Positions 51,779 to 60,952 of a stretch of 64,000 bases of DNA are shown one piece after another. Positions within the stretch are counted from its first letter, which is position 1, and every line of letters starts with the position of its first letter. Position numbers and translations under genes: made by a program. Source of the DNA: Paraclostridium tenue (lineage in GTDB: Bacteria; Bacillota; Clostridia; Peptostreptococcales; Peptostreptococcaceae); contig NZ_BAAACP010000005.1 of assembly GCF_039521565.1 (NCBI RefSeq), forward strand, positions 62,001 to 126,000, read 5' to 3'. The notes beneath the pieces are model-generated. The model made no database searches. It was given only the letters and a program-made list of their open reading frames with translations, and was not told the origin of the DNA.

Positions 51779-53005
51779 ATGAGTTTTGAAACCAAGTTAA
51801 AAAAATATGCACATTTAGCTGTTAAAACAGGAGTTAATTTACAAAAGGGACAAATACTTCTTTTAAGAGCACCTATATCATGTAAAGACTTTGCTAGGAA
51901 AATAGTAGATGCAGCTTATGAATTAGGAGCTAGGGATGTTGAAATAGAATGGAATGATGAAGAAGCTTCTTTAATAAGATATTTAAAAGCTCCAAGTGAG
52001 GTATTCGATGAATTACCTAAATGGAAAATCGAAAAATATAATTACTTATTAGAACAAGGGGCTTGTATTATAAACATAGATTCATCTAATCCAACAATAT
52101 TTAAAGATGTTGATCCGTCAACAATGCAAAGAGTTAGTAAAGCCTACAATAAAAGTATACCTTTATGGAGAGAAGCTATAATAACTGATAAAATAAGATG
52201 GACTATAGTATCAGTACCTAGTAAGGAATGGGCATCTAAAGTATTTAGTGATCTAAATGAAGATGAAGCTGTAAACAAGTTATGGGACTATATATTCAAA
52301 TGTACTAGGATAGACAAAGATGATCCTATAAAAGAATGGAAAATACATAATAATAAACTTAACAAAAAAGTTGAGTTTTTAAATAAAAATAATTTCGTGT
52401 CTATGCATTTTAAATCCTCTAAAACTGATTTACATATAGAATTACCTCCAGGGCATATCTGGGCAGGTGGAGCAAGTACTGACCCAAACGGTATAGAATT
52501 TAACGCAAATATCCCATCTGAAGAAGTTTATACTCTACCTCATAAGTATAAAGTAACTGGTATAGTATCAAATACAAAACCATTTATATATAATGGAACT
52601 ATAATAGATGATTTTACTTTAACATTTAGAGATGGTAAGGTTGTGGATTACACTGCTAAAGTTGGATATGAATCTTTAAAATCATTATTAGAATTAGACG
52701 AAGGTTCATGTTACTTAGGTGAAGTTGCACTAGTTGAGAATAATTCACCTATATCTAATACAGAAATAATTTATTACACTACATTATATGATGAAAATGC
52801 ATCTTGTCACTTAGCTTTAGGTTCTGCATATAAAACAAGTATAAAAAATGGTAGTAAGATACCTAAGGAAGATATGGATAAATTAGGTATAAACTATAGT
52901 ATAACTCATGAAGATTTTATGATAGGATCAAGTGATATGAATATAATAGGTATAACTTCTGATGGGAAAGAAATAGAAATTTTTAAAAATGGAAATTGGG
53001 CATAA
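51779..53005 (+). CDS. M29-family aminopeptidase
   Basis: 408 residues from ATG 51779 with GGAGGTT at best spacing. Thermophilic-metallopeptidase (M29: AmpS, PepS) family. Typical segments are KYAHLAVKTGVNLQKGQILL (about 8-27), LHIELPPGHIWAGG, GIEFNANIPSEEVYTLPH with the metal-binding Glu and His, and GEVALVENNSPIS and CHLALGSAY near the C-terminus. Cytosolic di-metal exopeptidase that recycles peptides. Monocistronic, ended by a perfect palindromic terminator shared with the convergent ispH operon. Confidence 0.93.
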   Translation: MSFETKLKKYAHLAVKTGVNLQKGQILLLRAPISCKDFARKIVDAAYELGARDVEIEWNDEEASLIRYLKAPSEVFDELPKWKIEKYNYLLEQGACIINIDSSNPTIFKDVDPSTMQRVSKAYNKSIPLWREAIITDKIRWTIVSVPSKEWASKVFSDLNEDEAVNKLWDYIFKCTRIDKDDPIKEWKIHNNKLNKKVEFLNKNNFVSMHFKSSKTDLHIELPPGHIWAGGASTDPNGIEFNANIPSEEVYTLPHKYKVTGIVSNTKPFIYNGTIIDDFTLTFRDGKVVDYTAKVGYESLKSLLELDEGSCYLGEVALVENNSPISNTEIIYYTTLYDENASCHLALGSAYKTSIKNGSKIPKEDMDKLGINYSITHEDFMIGSSDMNIIGITSDGKEIEIFKNGNWA

Positions 53006-53038
53006 AAAAATAGGTTACAATTGTAACCTATTTTTTTA
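53003..53038. terminator. Bidirectional terminator
   Basis: Perfect 36-base palindrome centred on ACAATTGT with A7/T7 ends, between the aminopeptidase gene and the convergent ispH operon. Confidence 0.92.
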
Positions 53039-53045
53039 GTTAAAT

Positions 53046-53885
53046 CTATAAAGACTCTATATAATTTATAACTTCTTCTATTATCCAATCTGGAGTTGAA
53101 GCTCCAGCAGTTAATCCTATAGTATTATAATTTTTAAAATCTTCTTCATTTAGTTCATCTACAGTCTCTATAGCTAAAGTTGGAACATATTCCATGCATA
53201 TTTGAACTAACTTTTGAGTGTTAGAACTATGTTTACCCCCAACAACTATCATCATGTCAACTTCTTTTGATATTTCTTTAGCAGCTTCTTGTCTAACTTT
53301 AGTTGCAGAGCATATTGTATTATTAAAAACAACTTCTTCAAGCTCATCAGATAAAGCTTCTACTATCTTATTGTATAAATCCACATTTATAGTAGTTTGA
53401 GCTACTATGCAATACTTATTAGATTTTTCAAGTTCAACATTTTCTAAATCTTCAATAGTCTTTATTATTATAGCTTCATTGTTGCACCATCCATTTATGC
53501 CCATAACCTCAGGGTGCTTGGCATCTCCTATAACTATAACTTTATACCCTTTAGAATAATAATCTTTAGCTATTTCATGAATTTTTTTTACAAATGGACA
53601 AGTAGTGTCTATAACATCTAATCCTTTTTTATCAGATTCTATATAAACACTCTCCCCTACTCCATGACTTCTTATAATCATACGATTTGATGTAGGAACA
53701 TCATTTACTTCATTTATAGTTTTTAATCCATTTTCTTCATATTTTAAAACAGCTTGTTTATTATGAATAAGTGGACCAAGTGCATATATGCCATCATTGC
53801 TTTTTTCTAATTCATCCCAAGCCATTTTCATAGCTCTCTTAACTCCAAAACAAAAGCCTGCATTTTTAGCTATTTTAACTTTCAT
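53046..53885 (-). CDS. ispH: 4-hydroxy-3-methylbut-2-enyl diphosphate reductase
   Basis: 279 residues; last enzyme of the MEP isoprenoid pathway, making IPP and DMAPP with an Fe-S cluster. Cluster cysteines are in GFCFGVKRAM (Cys12), DTTCPFV (about 96) and NTICSAT (about 193); HGVGE, HPEVMGI and GGKHSSNTQKL are also present. In several Clostridia IspH is fused to ribosomal protein S1 domains; here the chain ends without them. Last gene of the six-gene operon, 13 bases after plsC. Confidence 0.96.
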   Translation of the reverse strand: MKVKIAKNAGFCFGVKRAMKMAWDELEKSNDGIYALGPLIHNKQAVLKYEENGLKTINEVNDVPTSNRMIIRSHGVGESVYIESDKKGLDVIDTTCPFVKKIHEIAKDYYSKGYKVIVIGDAKHPEVMGINGWCNNEAIIIKTIEDLENVELEKSNKYCIVAQTTINVDLYNKIVEALSDELEEVVFNNTICSATKVRQEAAKEISKEVDMMIVVGGKHSSNTQKLVQICMEYVPTLAIETVDELNEEDFKNYNTIGLTAGASTPDWIIEEVINYIESL

Positions 53886-53898
53886 TTAAATTTCTCCC

Positions 53899-54498
53899 TT
53901 ACTTAGCATATTTATGGTAATTTTCTTTTATTACCTCTAACACATTTTGAGATAATCTTTGATAATCATCTGTATTTAGTTTTTCTTTATAATAATCTTC
54001 AAATGATATAGGCTTGTCTATGTATATAGTTACTTTATTAAATACTTTGTATGTAGTTATTATAGATACAGGGATTACTAAAGCTTTACCTTTTACAGCA
54101 AACATTCCAAGTCCTGCTTTAGCTTTTAAAAATCCTGCCTCTTTATTTCTAGTACCTTCAGGAAACATCCCTATACATCCGCCATTTCTTAAAGCTTTTA
54201 AAATGTTTTTTACTGTAGATGCTGTAGGGTTATCTCTATCTACAGGAATAACATTTATTTTATTTAATATATATCCTAAAGGCTTTATGTTAAACAATTC
54301 TTTCTTAGCAACAGCAGTAACTTCTCTATTTTTATGCATAGAAGCTGCTAAAAATATAGGATCTAAATTTGATTTATGATTAGCAGCTAATATAATAGGT
54401 CCTTCCTTAGGAACATTTTCAAGACCTATTATCTCAAATTTAAAAAACATCTTTGAGAAAACTCTTAAAACTCCCGTTACAACATTATAAAATTTCAC
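53899..54498 (-). CDS. plsC: 1-acyl-sn-glycerol-3-phosphate acyltransferase
   Basis: 199 residues, the common short PlsC form. NHKSNLDP (motif I, H-x4-D) near residue 40 and FPEGTRNKEAG (motif III) near residue 114 with the phosphate-binding arginine; KAGLGMFA also conserved. A hydrophobic N-terminus places it at the inner leaflet. Makes phosphatidic acid from lysophosphatidic acid. The gene set cmk-plsC-ispH in this order is a familiar clostridial cluster. 17 bases after cmk. Confidence 0.93.
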   Translation of the reverse strand: MKFYNVVTGVLRVFSKMFFKFEIIGLENVPKEGPIILAANHKSNLDPIFLAASMHKNREVTAVAKKELFNIKPLGYILNKINVIPVDRDNPTASTVKNILKALRNGGCIGMFPEGTRNKEAGFLKAKAGLGMFAVKGKALVIPVSIITTYKVFNKVTIYIDKPISFEDYYKEKLNTDDYQRLSQNVLEVIKENYHKYAK

Positions 54499-54515
54499 AT
54501 TAATCTCCCTTCAAA

Positions 54516-55163
54516 CTATCTTATTTTACTTATAACAGATTCTACTACTTCATCTATACTTTTTCCTGTAGTATCAATCTCTATTGCATCACTTGCTTTT
54601 ACTAAAGGAGCAAATTCTCTATTTGAATCTATTTCATCTCTTCTTATAACATCTTTAATAACTTCCTCTAAAGTTGTATCATATCCTTTTTTTATAAGTT
54701 CTTTATATCTTCTTTCTCCTCTTTCTTCAGGAGATGCAACTAAGAAAAACTTATAATCTGCTTTAGGAAATACATAAGATCCTATATCTCTACCATCTAA
54801 GATAACAGAACTTTTATTTCCTATTTCTCTTTGAACATCAACCATTAAATATCTTACTTCTTTTATTTGTGCAATATTAGATACATTATTACTAACTTCT
54901 GGAGTTCTTATTTCTTCTTTTAATATTTTTCCATCTAAATATATATTATTATCTTTAAAATCTATATCGCTGTTTTTTGCTATCTCAATTATTTGATCTT
55001 CATTATTTACATCAATATTATTTTGAAGTACTTTGTATGTTATGGCTCTATACATAGCCCCTGTATCTATATAATTTATATTTAATTTATCTGCTACTAT
55101 TTTAGCTATTGTACTTTTTCCTGCTCCTGCTGGCCCATCTACTGCTATTACTAAATTCTTCAT
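54516..55163 (-). CDS. cmk: Cytidylate kinase
   Basis: 215 residues from ATG 55163, preferred over GTG 55172 because TAGGAGTG lies six bases from it. P-loop GPAGAGKST near residue 10, DTGAMYRAI, the DGRDIGSYVFP motif and RRDEIDSNR lid are all present. Phosphorylates CMP and dCMP for nucleotide and lipid precursor supply. Starts 12 bases after aroH within the operon. Confidence 0.96.
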   Translation of the reverse strand: MKNLVIAVDGPAGAGKSTIAKIVADKLNINYIDTGAMYRAITYKVLQNNIDVNNEDQIIEIAKNSDIDFKDNNIYLDGKILKEEIRTPEVSNNVSNIAQIKEVRYLMVDVQREIGNKSSVILDGRDIGSYVFPKADYKFFLVASPEERGERRYKELIKKGYDTTLEEVIKDVIRRDEIDSNREFAPLVKASDAIEIDTTGKSIDEVVESVISKIR

Positions 55164-55174
55164 ATTATTCACTC

Positions 55175-55540
55175 CTATTTACTTATATCTGGTCTTAATT
55201 TTTTTGCTTCATTTAAGTATATATGTTTTACATCACTTTTTTTCTTTTCACTGTTTACATTAACCATAACTCTGATACATTTTCTAAGGCTACCTTGTAT
55301 ATACTTTTCTTCAAAGTTAAGTAGCGGAGTATCACAAATATTTAGCATATCTCTAACTGCTACAGATGGATATACTGAATCTAAATCGTTAGTCATTGTA
55401 AATATCATACTTATTATATCATCTATATTTAAATCATTTTCTTTTATAATACTTTCAACTAATACTTTAGTTTCATGTAATATTTCGTCTATTGAGTTGT
55501 TCTTAACTGTCGTTGCTCCTCTAATTGCTAATATTCTCAT
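55175..55540 (-). CDS. aroH: Chorismate mutase, AroH class
   Basis: 121 residues, exactly the monofunctional AroH trimer type. RGATTVKNNS at the N-terminus (active-site Arg7), FTMTNDLDSVYPSVAVRD and LRKCIRVMVNVN match B. subtilis AroH. Converts chorismate to prephenate towards Phe and Tyr. Its start codon overlaps the stop of the upstream flavoprotein gene by one base. Confidence 0.93.
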   Translation of the reverse strand: MRILAIRGATTVKNNSIDEILHETKVLVESIIKENDLNIDDIISMIFTMTNDLDSVYPSVAVRDMLNICDTPLLNFEEKYIQGSLRKCIRVMVNVNSEKKKSDVKHIYLNEAKKLRPDISK

Positions 55541-56745
55541 TAATAGTCACTTCCTGCTAAATATCCTGTTGAAAAAGCTATTTGAAGGTTATATCCTCCT
55601 GTTTCAGCATCTACATCAATAACTTCTCCAGCAAAGAATAAATTTTTAATTAATTTTGATTCCATATTTGATGCATTAATTTCTTTTACACTAACACCAC
55701 CACTAGTTACCATAGCTGCTTTAATTGTTAGCATTTCTTTTATTGTTAATTTCATTTCTTTTATATATTCTATAATTTTATTTTCATCTTCTTTTTTTAG
55801 TTCATTAGGTTTAGCTTCACTTAAATTAAGTAAGCTTAAAATTTCTTTTAAAAAGTTTTGAGGTAGTATTCCTTTTAAATTTGTTAAAACATTTTTATTA
55901 GGATTTTCTCTTATTATCTTAGATATTTCATCCTTTGAACTATGTGGTAAAAAATCTAATGTTATTTCTACTTCACCATTATCTAGTGCTTTATTTATAT
56001 ATGAAGAAAACTTTAAAACACCAGGCCCAGATATACCAAAATGGGTAAATATCATATCTCCTTTAGTTTCTATTTTTTTCTTTTTAATTTTAGTTCTTAT
56101 AATTACTTCTTTCATAGCTACACCTTGAAGATTCTTAACAAAGTTTTCCTTTGTAACTAAAGGTATTAATGCAGGATATAAAGGTTTTATAGTATGTCCA
56201 TGTTTTTTTAGTATATCAAACATAAATCCATCTGATCCAGTTGTAGGATGACTTTTTCCACCAGTAGTTATTATAAGTTTATCACAAAATATTTTTTCGC
56301 CATTATCAGTTATAACTCCTATAGCTTCATTGTTTTCTACTATTAAATCACAAACCTTTGTATTATAAATTATATTAACTTTATTTTTTAAAAGATCTTT
56401 TTTTAGTGTATCTATAACTTCATCTGCTTTATCAGATTTTGTATATACTTTCTCATCATATTCAATTTTATAATCTAAATTATTTTTGCTAAAGTATTCT
56501 AGCAAATCATAATTTGAAAAAGTATAAAATGAACTATATAAAAACTTATTATTGTTGACAACTTTATCAAAGAAATCTTCTATATTTCTATTATTGGTGA
56601 TATTACATCTCCCACCACCTGTAAGTTTAAGTTTTTTTCCTATTTCATTATTTCTTTCTATTAATATTACTTCATTTTGTTTTGAAGATGAAAGTGCTGC
56701 CATTATTCCAGCGGGGCCAGCTCCAACAACTATAACCTTTGACAT
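55540..56745 (-). CDS. FAD-dependent oxidoreductase, HI0933/YhiN (BaiN) family
   Basis: 401 residues. N-terminal FAD-binding GAGPAGIMAALSS (about 7-19) and IGKKLKLTGGGRCNITN, which is diagnostic of the HI0933 flavoprotein family; near the C-terminus come VTSGGVSVKEIN and FFAGEVIDVDAETGGYNLQ. Annotated variously as aminoacetone oxidase, BaiN-like reductase or NAD(P)/FAD oxidoreductase; the true substrate is unsettled. Second gene of the operon; one-base overlap with aroH. Confidence 0.92.
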   Translation of the reverse strand: MSKVIVVGAGPAGIMAALSSSKQNEVILIERNNEIGKKLKLTGGGRCNITNNRNIEDFFDKVVNNNKFLYSSFYTFSNYDLLEYFSKNNLDYKIEYDEKVYTKSDKADEVIDTLKKDLLKNKVNIIYNTKVCDLIVENNEAIGVITDNGEKIFCDKLIITTGGKSHPTTGSDGFMFDILKKHGHTIKPLYPALIPLVTKENFVKNLQGVAMKEVIIRTKIKKKKIETKGDMIFTHFGISGPGVLKFSSYINKALDNGEVEITLDFLPHSSKDEISKIIRENPNKNVLTNLKGILPQNFLKEILSLLNLSEAKPNELKKEDENKIIEYIKEMKLTIKEMLTIKAAMVTSGGVSVKEINASNMESKLIKNLFFAGEVIDVDAETGGYNLQIAFSTGYLAGSDY

Positions 56746-56757
56746 GTGTATATCTCC

Positions 56758-57402
56758 TTATTCAAGTGCTGAATTATTAATTTTCTCATTGTTTTTTATA
56801 TGAGTTGTATCATTCATTTTTATTATAACTGGTCCATAGTTTCTAAATTCTACTATATTCAAAGCAGTATTATCTTGTTTTATTCTATATATATTTTCCA
56901 TTCCTGAATTTAAGAAAGATAAAAGCATAACTCTAACTGTTACTGAATGAGTAACAAGTAATATATTTTTATTATCATACTTTTCATTAAGATTATTTAT
57001 AAATTTATCTACTCTTTCTTTTATTATATGTAAATTTTCTCCTTCTGGTATTTCTACTAAATGTGGTTCATTTCTCCAAGTAGTATATACATCAGCATAC
57101 TTACTTTTTATTTCATCTATTAGAAGACCTTCCCATTTACCAAATCCCATTTCTCTAAGTGCAGGGGTCTTTTTAACTTCAACTCCTAAGCTTTTTCCAA
57201 GTATATCTGCAGTTTGAACAGCTCGTCCTAAATCACTTGAAAATATGTGGTCTATTTGGTGATTTTTTACTAAACTTTCAGCTAACTCAGTTGCTTGTTC
57301 TATTCCTTTAACTGTTAAATCAGAATTTCCATGCCCTTGAGTCTTACCTAAAATATTCCAATTTGTTTGACCATGTCTTACTATATAAAATGTATTTGCC
57401 AT
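56758..57402 (-). CDS. Histidine phosphatase family protein (phosphoglycerate mutase-like)
   Basis: 214 residues from ATG 57402, set by GGAGGCTACTT. Catalytic RHGQTNWN near residue 8, SSDLGRAVQTA, MGFGKWEGL and LLVTHSVTVR with the second histidine. Such proteins include cofactor-dependent mutases, alpha-ribazole phosphatase (CobC) and broad phosphatases; with no cobalamin genes nearby, a general phosphatase is likeliest. First gene of the operon that runs to ispH; 12 bases before the flavoprotein gene. Confidence 0.9.
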   Translation of the reverse strand: MANTFYIVRHGQTNWNILGKTQGHGNSDLTVKGIEQATELAESLVKNHQIDHIFSSDLGRAVQTADILGKSLGVEVKKTPALREMGFGKWEGLLIDEIKSKYADVYTTWRNEPHLVEIPEGENLHIIKERVDKFINNLNEKYDNKNILLVTHSVTVRVMLLSFLNSGMENIYRIKQDNTALNIVEFRNYGPVIIKMNDTTHIKNNEKINNSALE

Positions 57403-57454
57403 AAGTAGCCTCCTATATTTGTACGTATTTAGTTTTAACATTCATCAAAATTTT

Positions 57455-57463
57455 ATTATATCA
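57455..57463 (-). promoter_or_regulatory. Extended -10 of the phosphatase-to-ispH operon
   Basis: Minus strand TGATATAAT (57463-57455), about 53 bases upstream of ATG 57402; no good -35 hexamer. Confidence 0.5.
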
Positions 57464-57548
57464 TAATTTGATAAATTTAAAAACTTAAACATATAAAACT
57501 ACATTTGAGGACAATATATATAAGAATAATTATAAAGGAGTTTTATAT

Positions 57549-58775
57549 ATGAAACACAAATTTAAATATTTGATAATTATAGTTATTGTATATAGTTTTT
57601 TATTAGGTTTTAGCAGTAAAAGTATGGCACTATCAAAAGATAATGTTATATACAAAAATATATATATAGAAGATATAGATGTATCATCTTTAAACACGAA
57701 AGATGCAATTAATTTAGTTAAATCTAAATATAAAGAAAAAGCTATTAAATTAACCTATGAAAACAAAACATATACTTTAAATCCTCAAGATATAGATTTA
57801 AGTTTTAATATAGATAAAGCTGTAAAAAAAGCTTATTTACACACAAGAAATGATGATATTTTCAAAAATATAAAAAGAAAATTTAATCTTCGATTAAAAG
57901 ATAAATTTAAAATAAAGTTAGTGTCAACTTATAACGAATATAAACTAAGTTCTATTATAAATAATATATGTAAGGATATAGATATAGAAACAATTGATGC
58001 CACGATAAATATAGATGATAATGGCTCTATAAAAAGAACTAAATCGAAAAATGGTAAAAAAGTAAATAAAGTAAAATTAAAAGAAACTATCTATGATATG
58101 ATAGTAAACAAAAATCTTAGTGATATAAGTATACCAGTTGATATAACTAATCCTAAAATATCTACAGAAAATGTTAATTCTATAAATGCGGTACTAGGTC
58201 AATTTAGTACTACATTTAACCATACAACATCAAGAGGGAGCAATATAAATATTGCAGGCAAAAGTACTAGTAATAAATTAATAATGCCCCATGATGAATT
58301 TTCATATAATAAATCAACTGGTTCTAGAACATGGCATAACGGATATAAAACCGCAAAAGTAATAATAGGTGGAAAATATGTTGATGGTGAAGGTGGTGGC
58401 GTTTGTCAAGTATCTACTACTATATATAATGCTGCTTTAATTTCAGGTATGGATATAACCGAAGTTCATAATCATACATTTGCATCAAGGTATGCACCAA
58501 TCGGACGTGATGCTGCTGTTTCATACGGATATACTGACTTTAAATTTCAAAACCCTCTAAAACATCCTATATATATTAAAAATATTGTTAATAATGGTGT
58601 TATTACGTCTAAGATATATGGTTGTATCAAAGATAAAGAAAAAATATATATATCCACTAAATCTATTTATGAAAAAGATAAACTAAAAGTAGATACATTA
58701 AGAACATATTTAGATGAAGAAGGAAACAAAATAAGAGAAGAACTTGTAAATACAAATATATATAAGAAAAAATAA
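57549..58775 (+). CDS. VanW-family wall protein with peptidoglycan-binding domain
   Basis: 408 residues. Signal peptide (MKHKFKYLIIIVIVYSFLLG), a PG_binding_4-type domain (about 30-215), then the VanW domain (about 220-350) with FSTTFNHTTSRGSNINIAG, DEFSYNKSTGSRTW and GGGVCQVSTTIYNAALISG, and a C-terminal G5-like strand region. Found in vancomycin-resistance loci and in many Firmicutes as exported wall proteins without proven enzymatic role. AAAGGAG precedes ATG 57549. The signal has no lipobox. Confidence 0.9.
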   Translation: MKHKFKYLIIIVIVYSFLLGFSSKSMALSKDNVIYKNIYIEDIDVSSLNTKDAINLVKSKYKEKAIKLTYENKTYTLNPQDIDLSFNIDKAVKKAYLHTRNDDIFKNIKRKFNLRLKDKFKIKLVSTYNEYKLSSIINNICKDIDIETIDATINIDDNGSIKRTKSKNGKKVNKVKLKETIYDMIVNKNLSDISIPVDITNPKISTENVNSINAVLGQFSTTFNHTTSRGSNINIAGKSTSNKLIMPHDEFSYNKSTGSRTWHNGYKTAKVIIGGKYVDGEGGGVCQVSTTIYNAALISGMDITEVHNHTFASRYAPIGRDAAVSYGYTDFKFQNPLKHPIYIKNIVNNGVITSKIYGCIKDKEKIYISTKSIYEKDKLKVDTLRTYLDEEGNKIREELVNTNIYKKK

Positions 58776-58809
58776 TGCCGTTAGATTTATTTAAAAAGTA
58801 ATTATATAT

Positions 58810-58850
58810 AAATAAAGAGATAAAGATTTTAAATCTTTATCTCTTTATTT
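58810..58850. terminator. Bidirectional terminator
   Basis: 20-bp perfect inverted repeat AAATAAAGAGATAAAGATTT around one base, between convergent VanW and glucosaminidase genes. Confidence 0.88.
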
Positions 58851-59733
58851 CTTGAACCTTACTATCAATTAATTGTAAATTATATTGCTCAATTATTTGA
58901 TCTAATAACTTTTTATATGTTAAATTTCCACTTTGATCAGATACTGTACTATATCCAGAATTTTGAAGCTCTTGAGCCTGCTCTATATATGTAGATTTAT
59001 TAAAAACACCTTTATATCTAGGATTTTCACTTAAAAATTTAGCATGATCTTTTATAGAATCAGCTTTTGATTTATATGCTCTAAATTGATCGTTTATAAC
59101 TTGATTATAAAATTCACTAGTTTCTATATTTACAGAATCACCTTTCCAAGAAGAATGAGCTTTTATACCAAATAAATTATTATATTTAGAAGATAATTCG
59201 GATTCTCCCCAATTAGATTCAAGTATAGCTTGGGCTATAGTTATAGATGGTAATATTTTATATTTTTTATAATTAGCTATTGCACTATTTTCTATAGAAT
59301 CTATAAATGCCATATATTTTCCATCAGGATTTAATCTTGATGGTTTTAATCCGTAATATTTTAAATCATCTATGTACTTATTAACTCTTTTAATTTCTCT
59401 TTTATTAAATTTTAATTTAGAAAGTACGTTTTTTAATGGTTCTATTTTATATTTATCTTTATCTTTTATTATAAATAAATTAGCAATTTCTTTTATTTTA
59501 GTATTAGAAACATTTTTAAATTTGTTATCTTCTAAAACTCCTATTATACTAGCTACATACTTCCAATTTACCTGTGCCTTAGAATAACTAACTTCATCAG
59601 TACATTTTATAAACTGTTCTACATCTATTTCTTTTTTATCTATTTCTCTTAAATTAAACATTTTTATAAAAAAAGCAATAGCTATAATTGTTAATAATAT
59701 TACAAAACCTAATAAAATTCTTTTTTTACTCAA
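58837..59733 (-). CDS. N-acetylglucosaminidase (LytG/FlgJ-like), membrane anchored
   Basis: 298 residues. N-terminal signal anchor (ILLGFVILLTIIAIAFFI, about 5-22). A helical region (about 35-140) precedes the glucosaminidase domain (about 145-290), with the catalytic glutamate in AQAILESNWGESELS and YNNLFGIKAHSSW. Hydrolyses the glycan strand of peptidoglycan on the outside of the membrane; roles in growth, division or sporulation are possible. Upstream gene is divergent. No wall-binding repeats. Confidence 0.9.
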   Translation of the reverse strand: MSKKRILLGFVILLTIIAIAFFIKMFNLREIDKKEIDVEQFIKCTDEVSYSKAQVNWKYVASIIGVLEDNKFKNVSNTKIKEIANLFIIKDKDKYKIEPLKNVLSKLKFNKREIKRVNKYIDDLKYYGLKPSRLNPDGKYMAFIDSIENSAIANYKKYKILPSITIAQAILESNWGESELSSKYNNLFGIKAHSSWKGDSVNIETSEFYNQVINDQFRAYKSKADSIKDHAKFLSENPRYKGVFNKSTYIEQAQELQNSGYSTVSDQSGNLTYKKLLDQIIEQYNLQLIDSKVQEIKR

Positions 59734-59901
59734 AAATACATCCCTCCATGTTCATGCTAATTATAATTGAAAATTAAGGTATATAGATAATTATAACATG
59801 GTATATAATTTTTTAATGTAACAAAGTTGTAAGATGAACATATTGACATCGCAAAACTGAAATATTAGTATTTAATTAATATAATTTATAGGAGTGTAAA
59901 T

Positions 59902-60486
59902 ATGATAACTTTAAATATTAATAAAGATAGTAATGATATAATTTTAAAAGCTAATATATGTAAAAATGAAGTATTATCAAAATATATGGATTTTAATTAC
60001 TTTACAGAGCTTTGCAAAAGTGGATGTCCTCATTACAATTTAAATTATACATGTCCTCCAAATAGTCCTAAATTTGATGATTATACTAAAAATTTTAAAT
60101 ACTCTTTAGTAATAGCTCTGTATATAAATTTAGATGAAGATAAAACTATAGATACTTTACATTCATACTTAAGGAAAGCTTTATCGGATATACTTATACC
60201 TTTAGAAAAAGAATTCAATGGATTATTAACAGATGGAGGTCGTTGTAAATATTGCAAAAAGTGTACATATATAAATAACTTACCTTGTAGATATCCTGAA
60301 AAAATAAGGTTTAGTATGGAAGCTATGGGAATTGATTTAAATAAAGTTTGTAAAGATATATTAGATCATTCTATTGTATGGGATGAAGGTAGTGAAAATA
60401 AATATTGTACCGTTATTGGTTCTATAAATTTTAATGAAGATATAAACGAAAACGAATTTAAAAAAGCAATACTAAAACTTTTATAA
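59902..60486 (+). CDS. DUF2284 metal-binding protein
   Basis: 194 residues. Two cysteine groups: CKSGCPHYNLNYTCPPNSPKF (DUF2284 signature, about 37-57) and CKYCKKCTYINNLPCRYP (about 114-131), which could hold an Fe-S cluster or zinc. DUF2284 proteins occur in anaerobes and are often near cobalamin- or methyl-transfer genes; no function is established. Ribosome site AGGAGTG precedes ATG 59902. Soluble, cytosolic. Confidence 0.85.
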   Translation: MITLNINKDSNDIILKANICKNEVLSKYMDFNYFTELCKSGCPHYNLNYTCPPNSPKFDDYTKNFKYSLVIALYINLDEDKTIDTLHSYLRKALSDILIPLEKEFNGLLTDGGRCKYCKKCTYINNLPCRYPEKIRFSMEAMGIDLNKVCKDILDHSIVWDEGSENKYCTVIGSINFNEDINENEFKKAILKLL

Positions 60487-60555
60487 ATATAATAAAATTA
60501 GTTTACTTTGGAGAAACTTAATTATGACTACATTATTTAACTTGGAGGTAAACTA

Positions 60556-60837
60556 ATGGACAATATGAGTGAAATGAGAAATAGATTAGATAATGGTAAT
60601 TATGATTTAACACTTGAAATAGGTGAAAATAATTATTTTCAAGTTTATGAAGATGTAGATCACCAAGCTGCAGAAGATGTCGTTAGAAACTACTTAAGAA
60701 GTAATGCTGATGATGCAGAATTTAGTGATTTACAAATAAAACACAATAGAAGTAGACATACAGTAAGTGTTTATGCAAAGTTAAGTTATGATAACAATAG
60801 ACATAAAGATTATTCTAAAAGAAATAAGTTAATGTAG
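60556..60837 (+). CDS. Hypothetical protein, 93 residues
   Basis: Not recognised. Begins MDNMSEMRNRL and is acidic, then becomes basic at the end (SKRNKLM). The middle (VYEDVDHQAAEDVVRNYLRS, then IKHNRSRHTVSVYAKLSY) suggests an alpha/beta fold of one helix and a few strands. TTGGAGG precedes ATG 60556 at good spacing and a perfect terminator follows, so the gene is well bounded. May share a transcript with the DUF2284 gene 69 bases upstream. Confidence 0.7.
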   Translation: MDNMSEMRNRLDNGNYDLTLEIGENNYFQVYEDVDHQAAEDVVRNYLRSNADDAEFSDLQIKHNRSRHTVSVYAKLSYDNNRHKDYSKRNKLM

Positions 60838-60846
60838 TTAAAATTG

Positions 60847-60880
60847 AAAAAGGAGTAAATCATATGATTTACTCCTTTTT
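60847..60880 (+). terminator. Terminator after 93-residue protein gene
   Basis: Perfect palindrome AAAAAGGAGTAAATCAT/ATGATTTACTCCTTTTT. Confidence 0.9.
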
Positions 60881-60952
60881 CTTTATCAAATTTAAACTAA
60901 CCTACATATTATGATTAATAAATACCCTACTCTTATATAATTAAACACATTT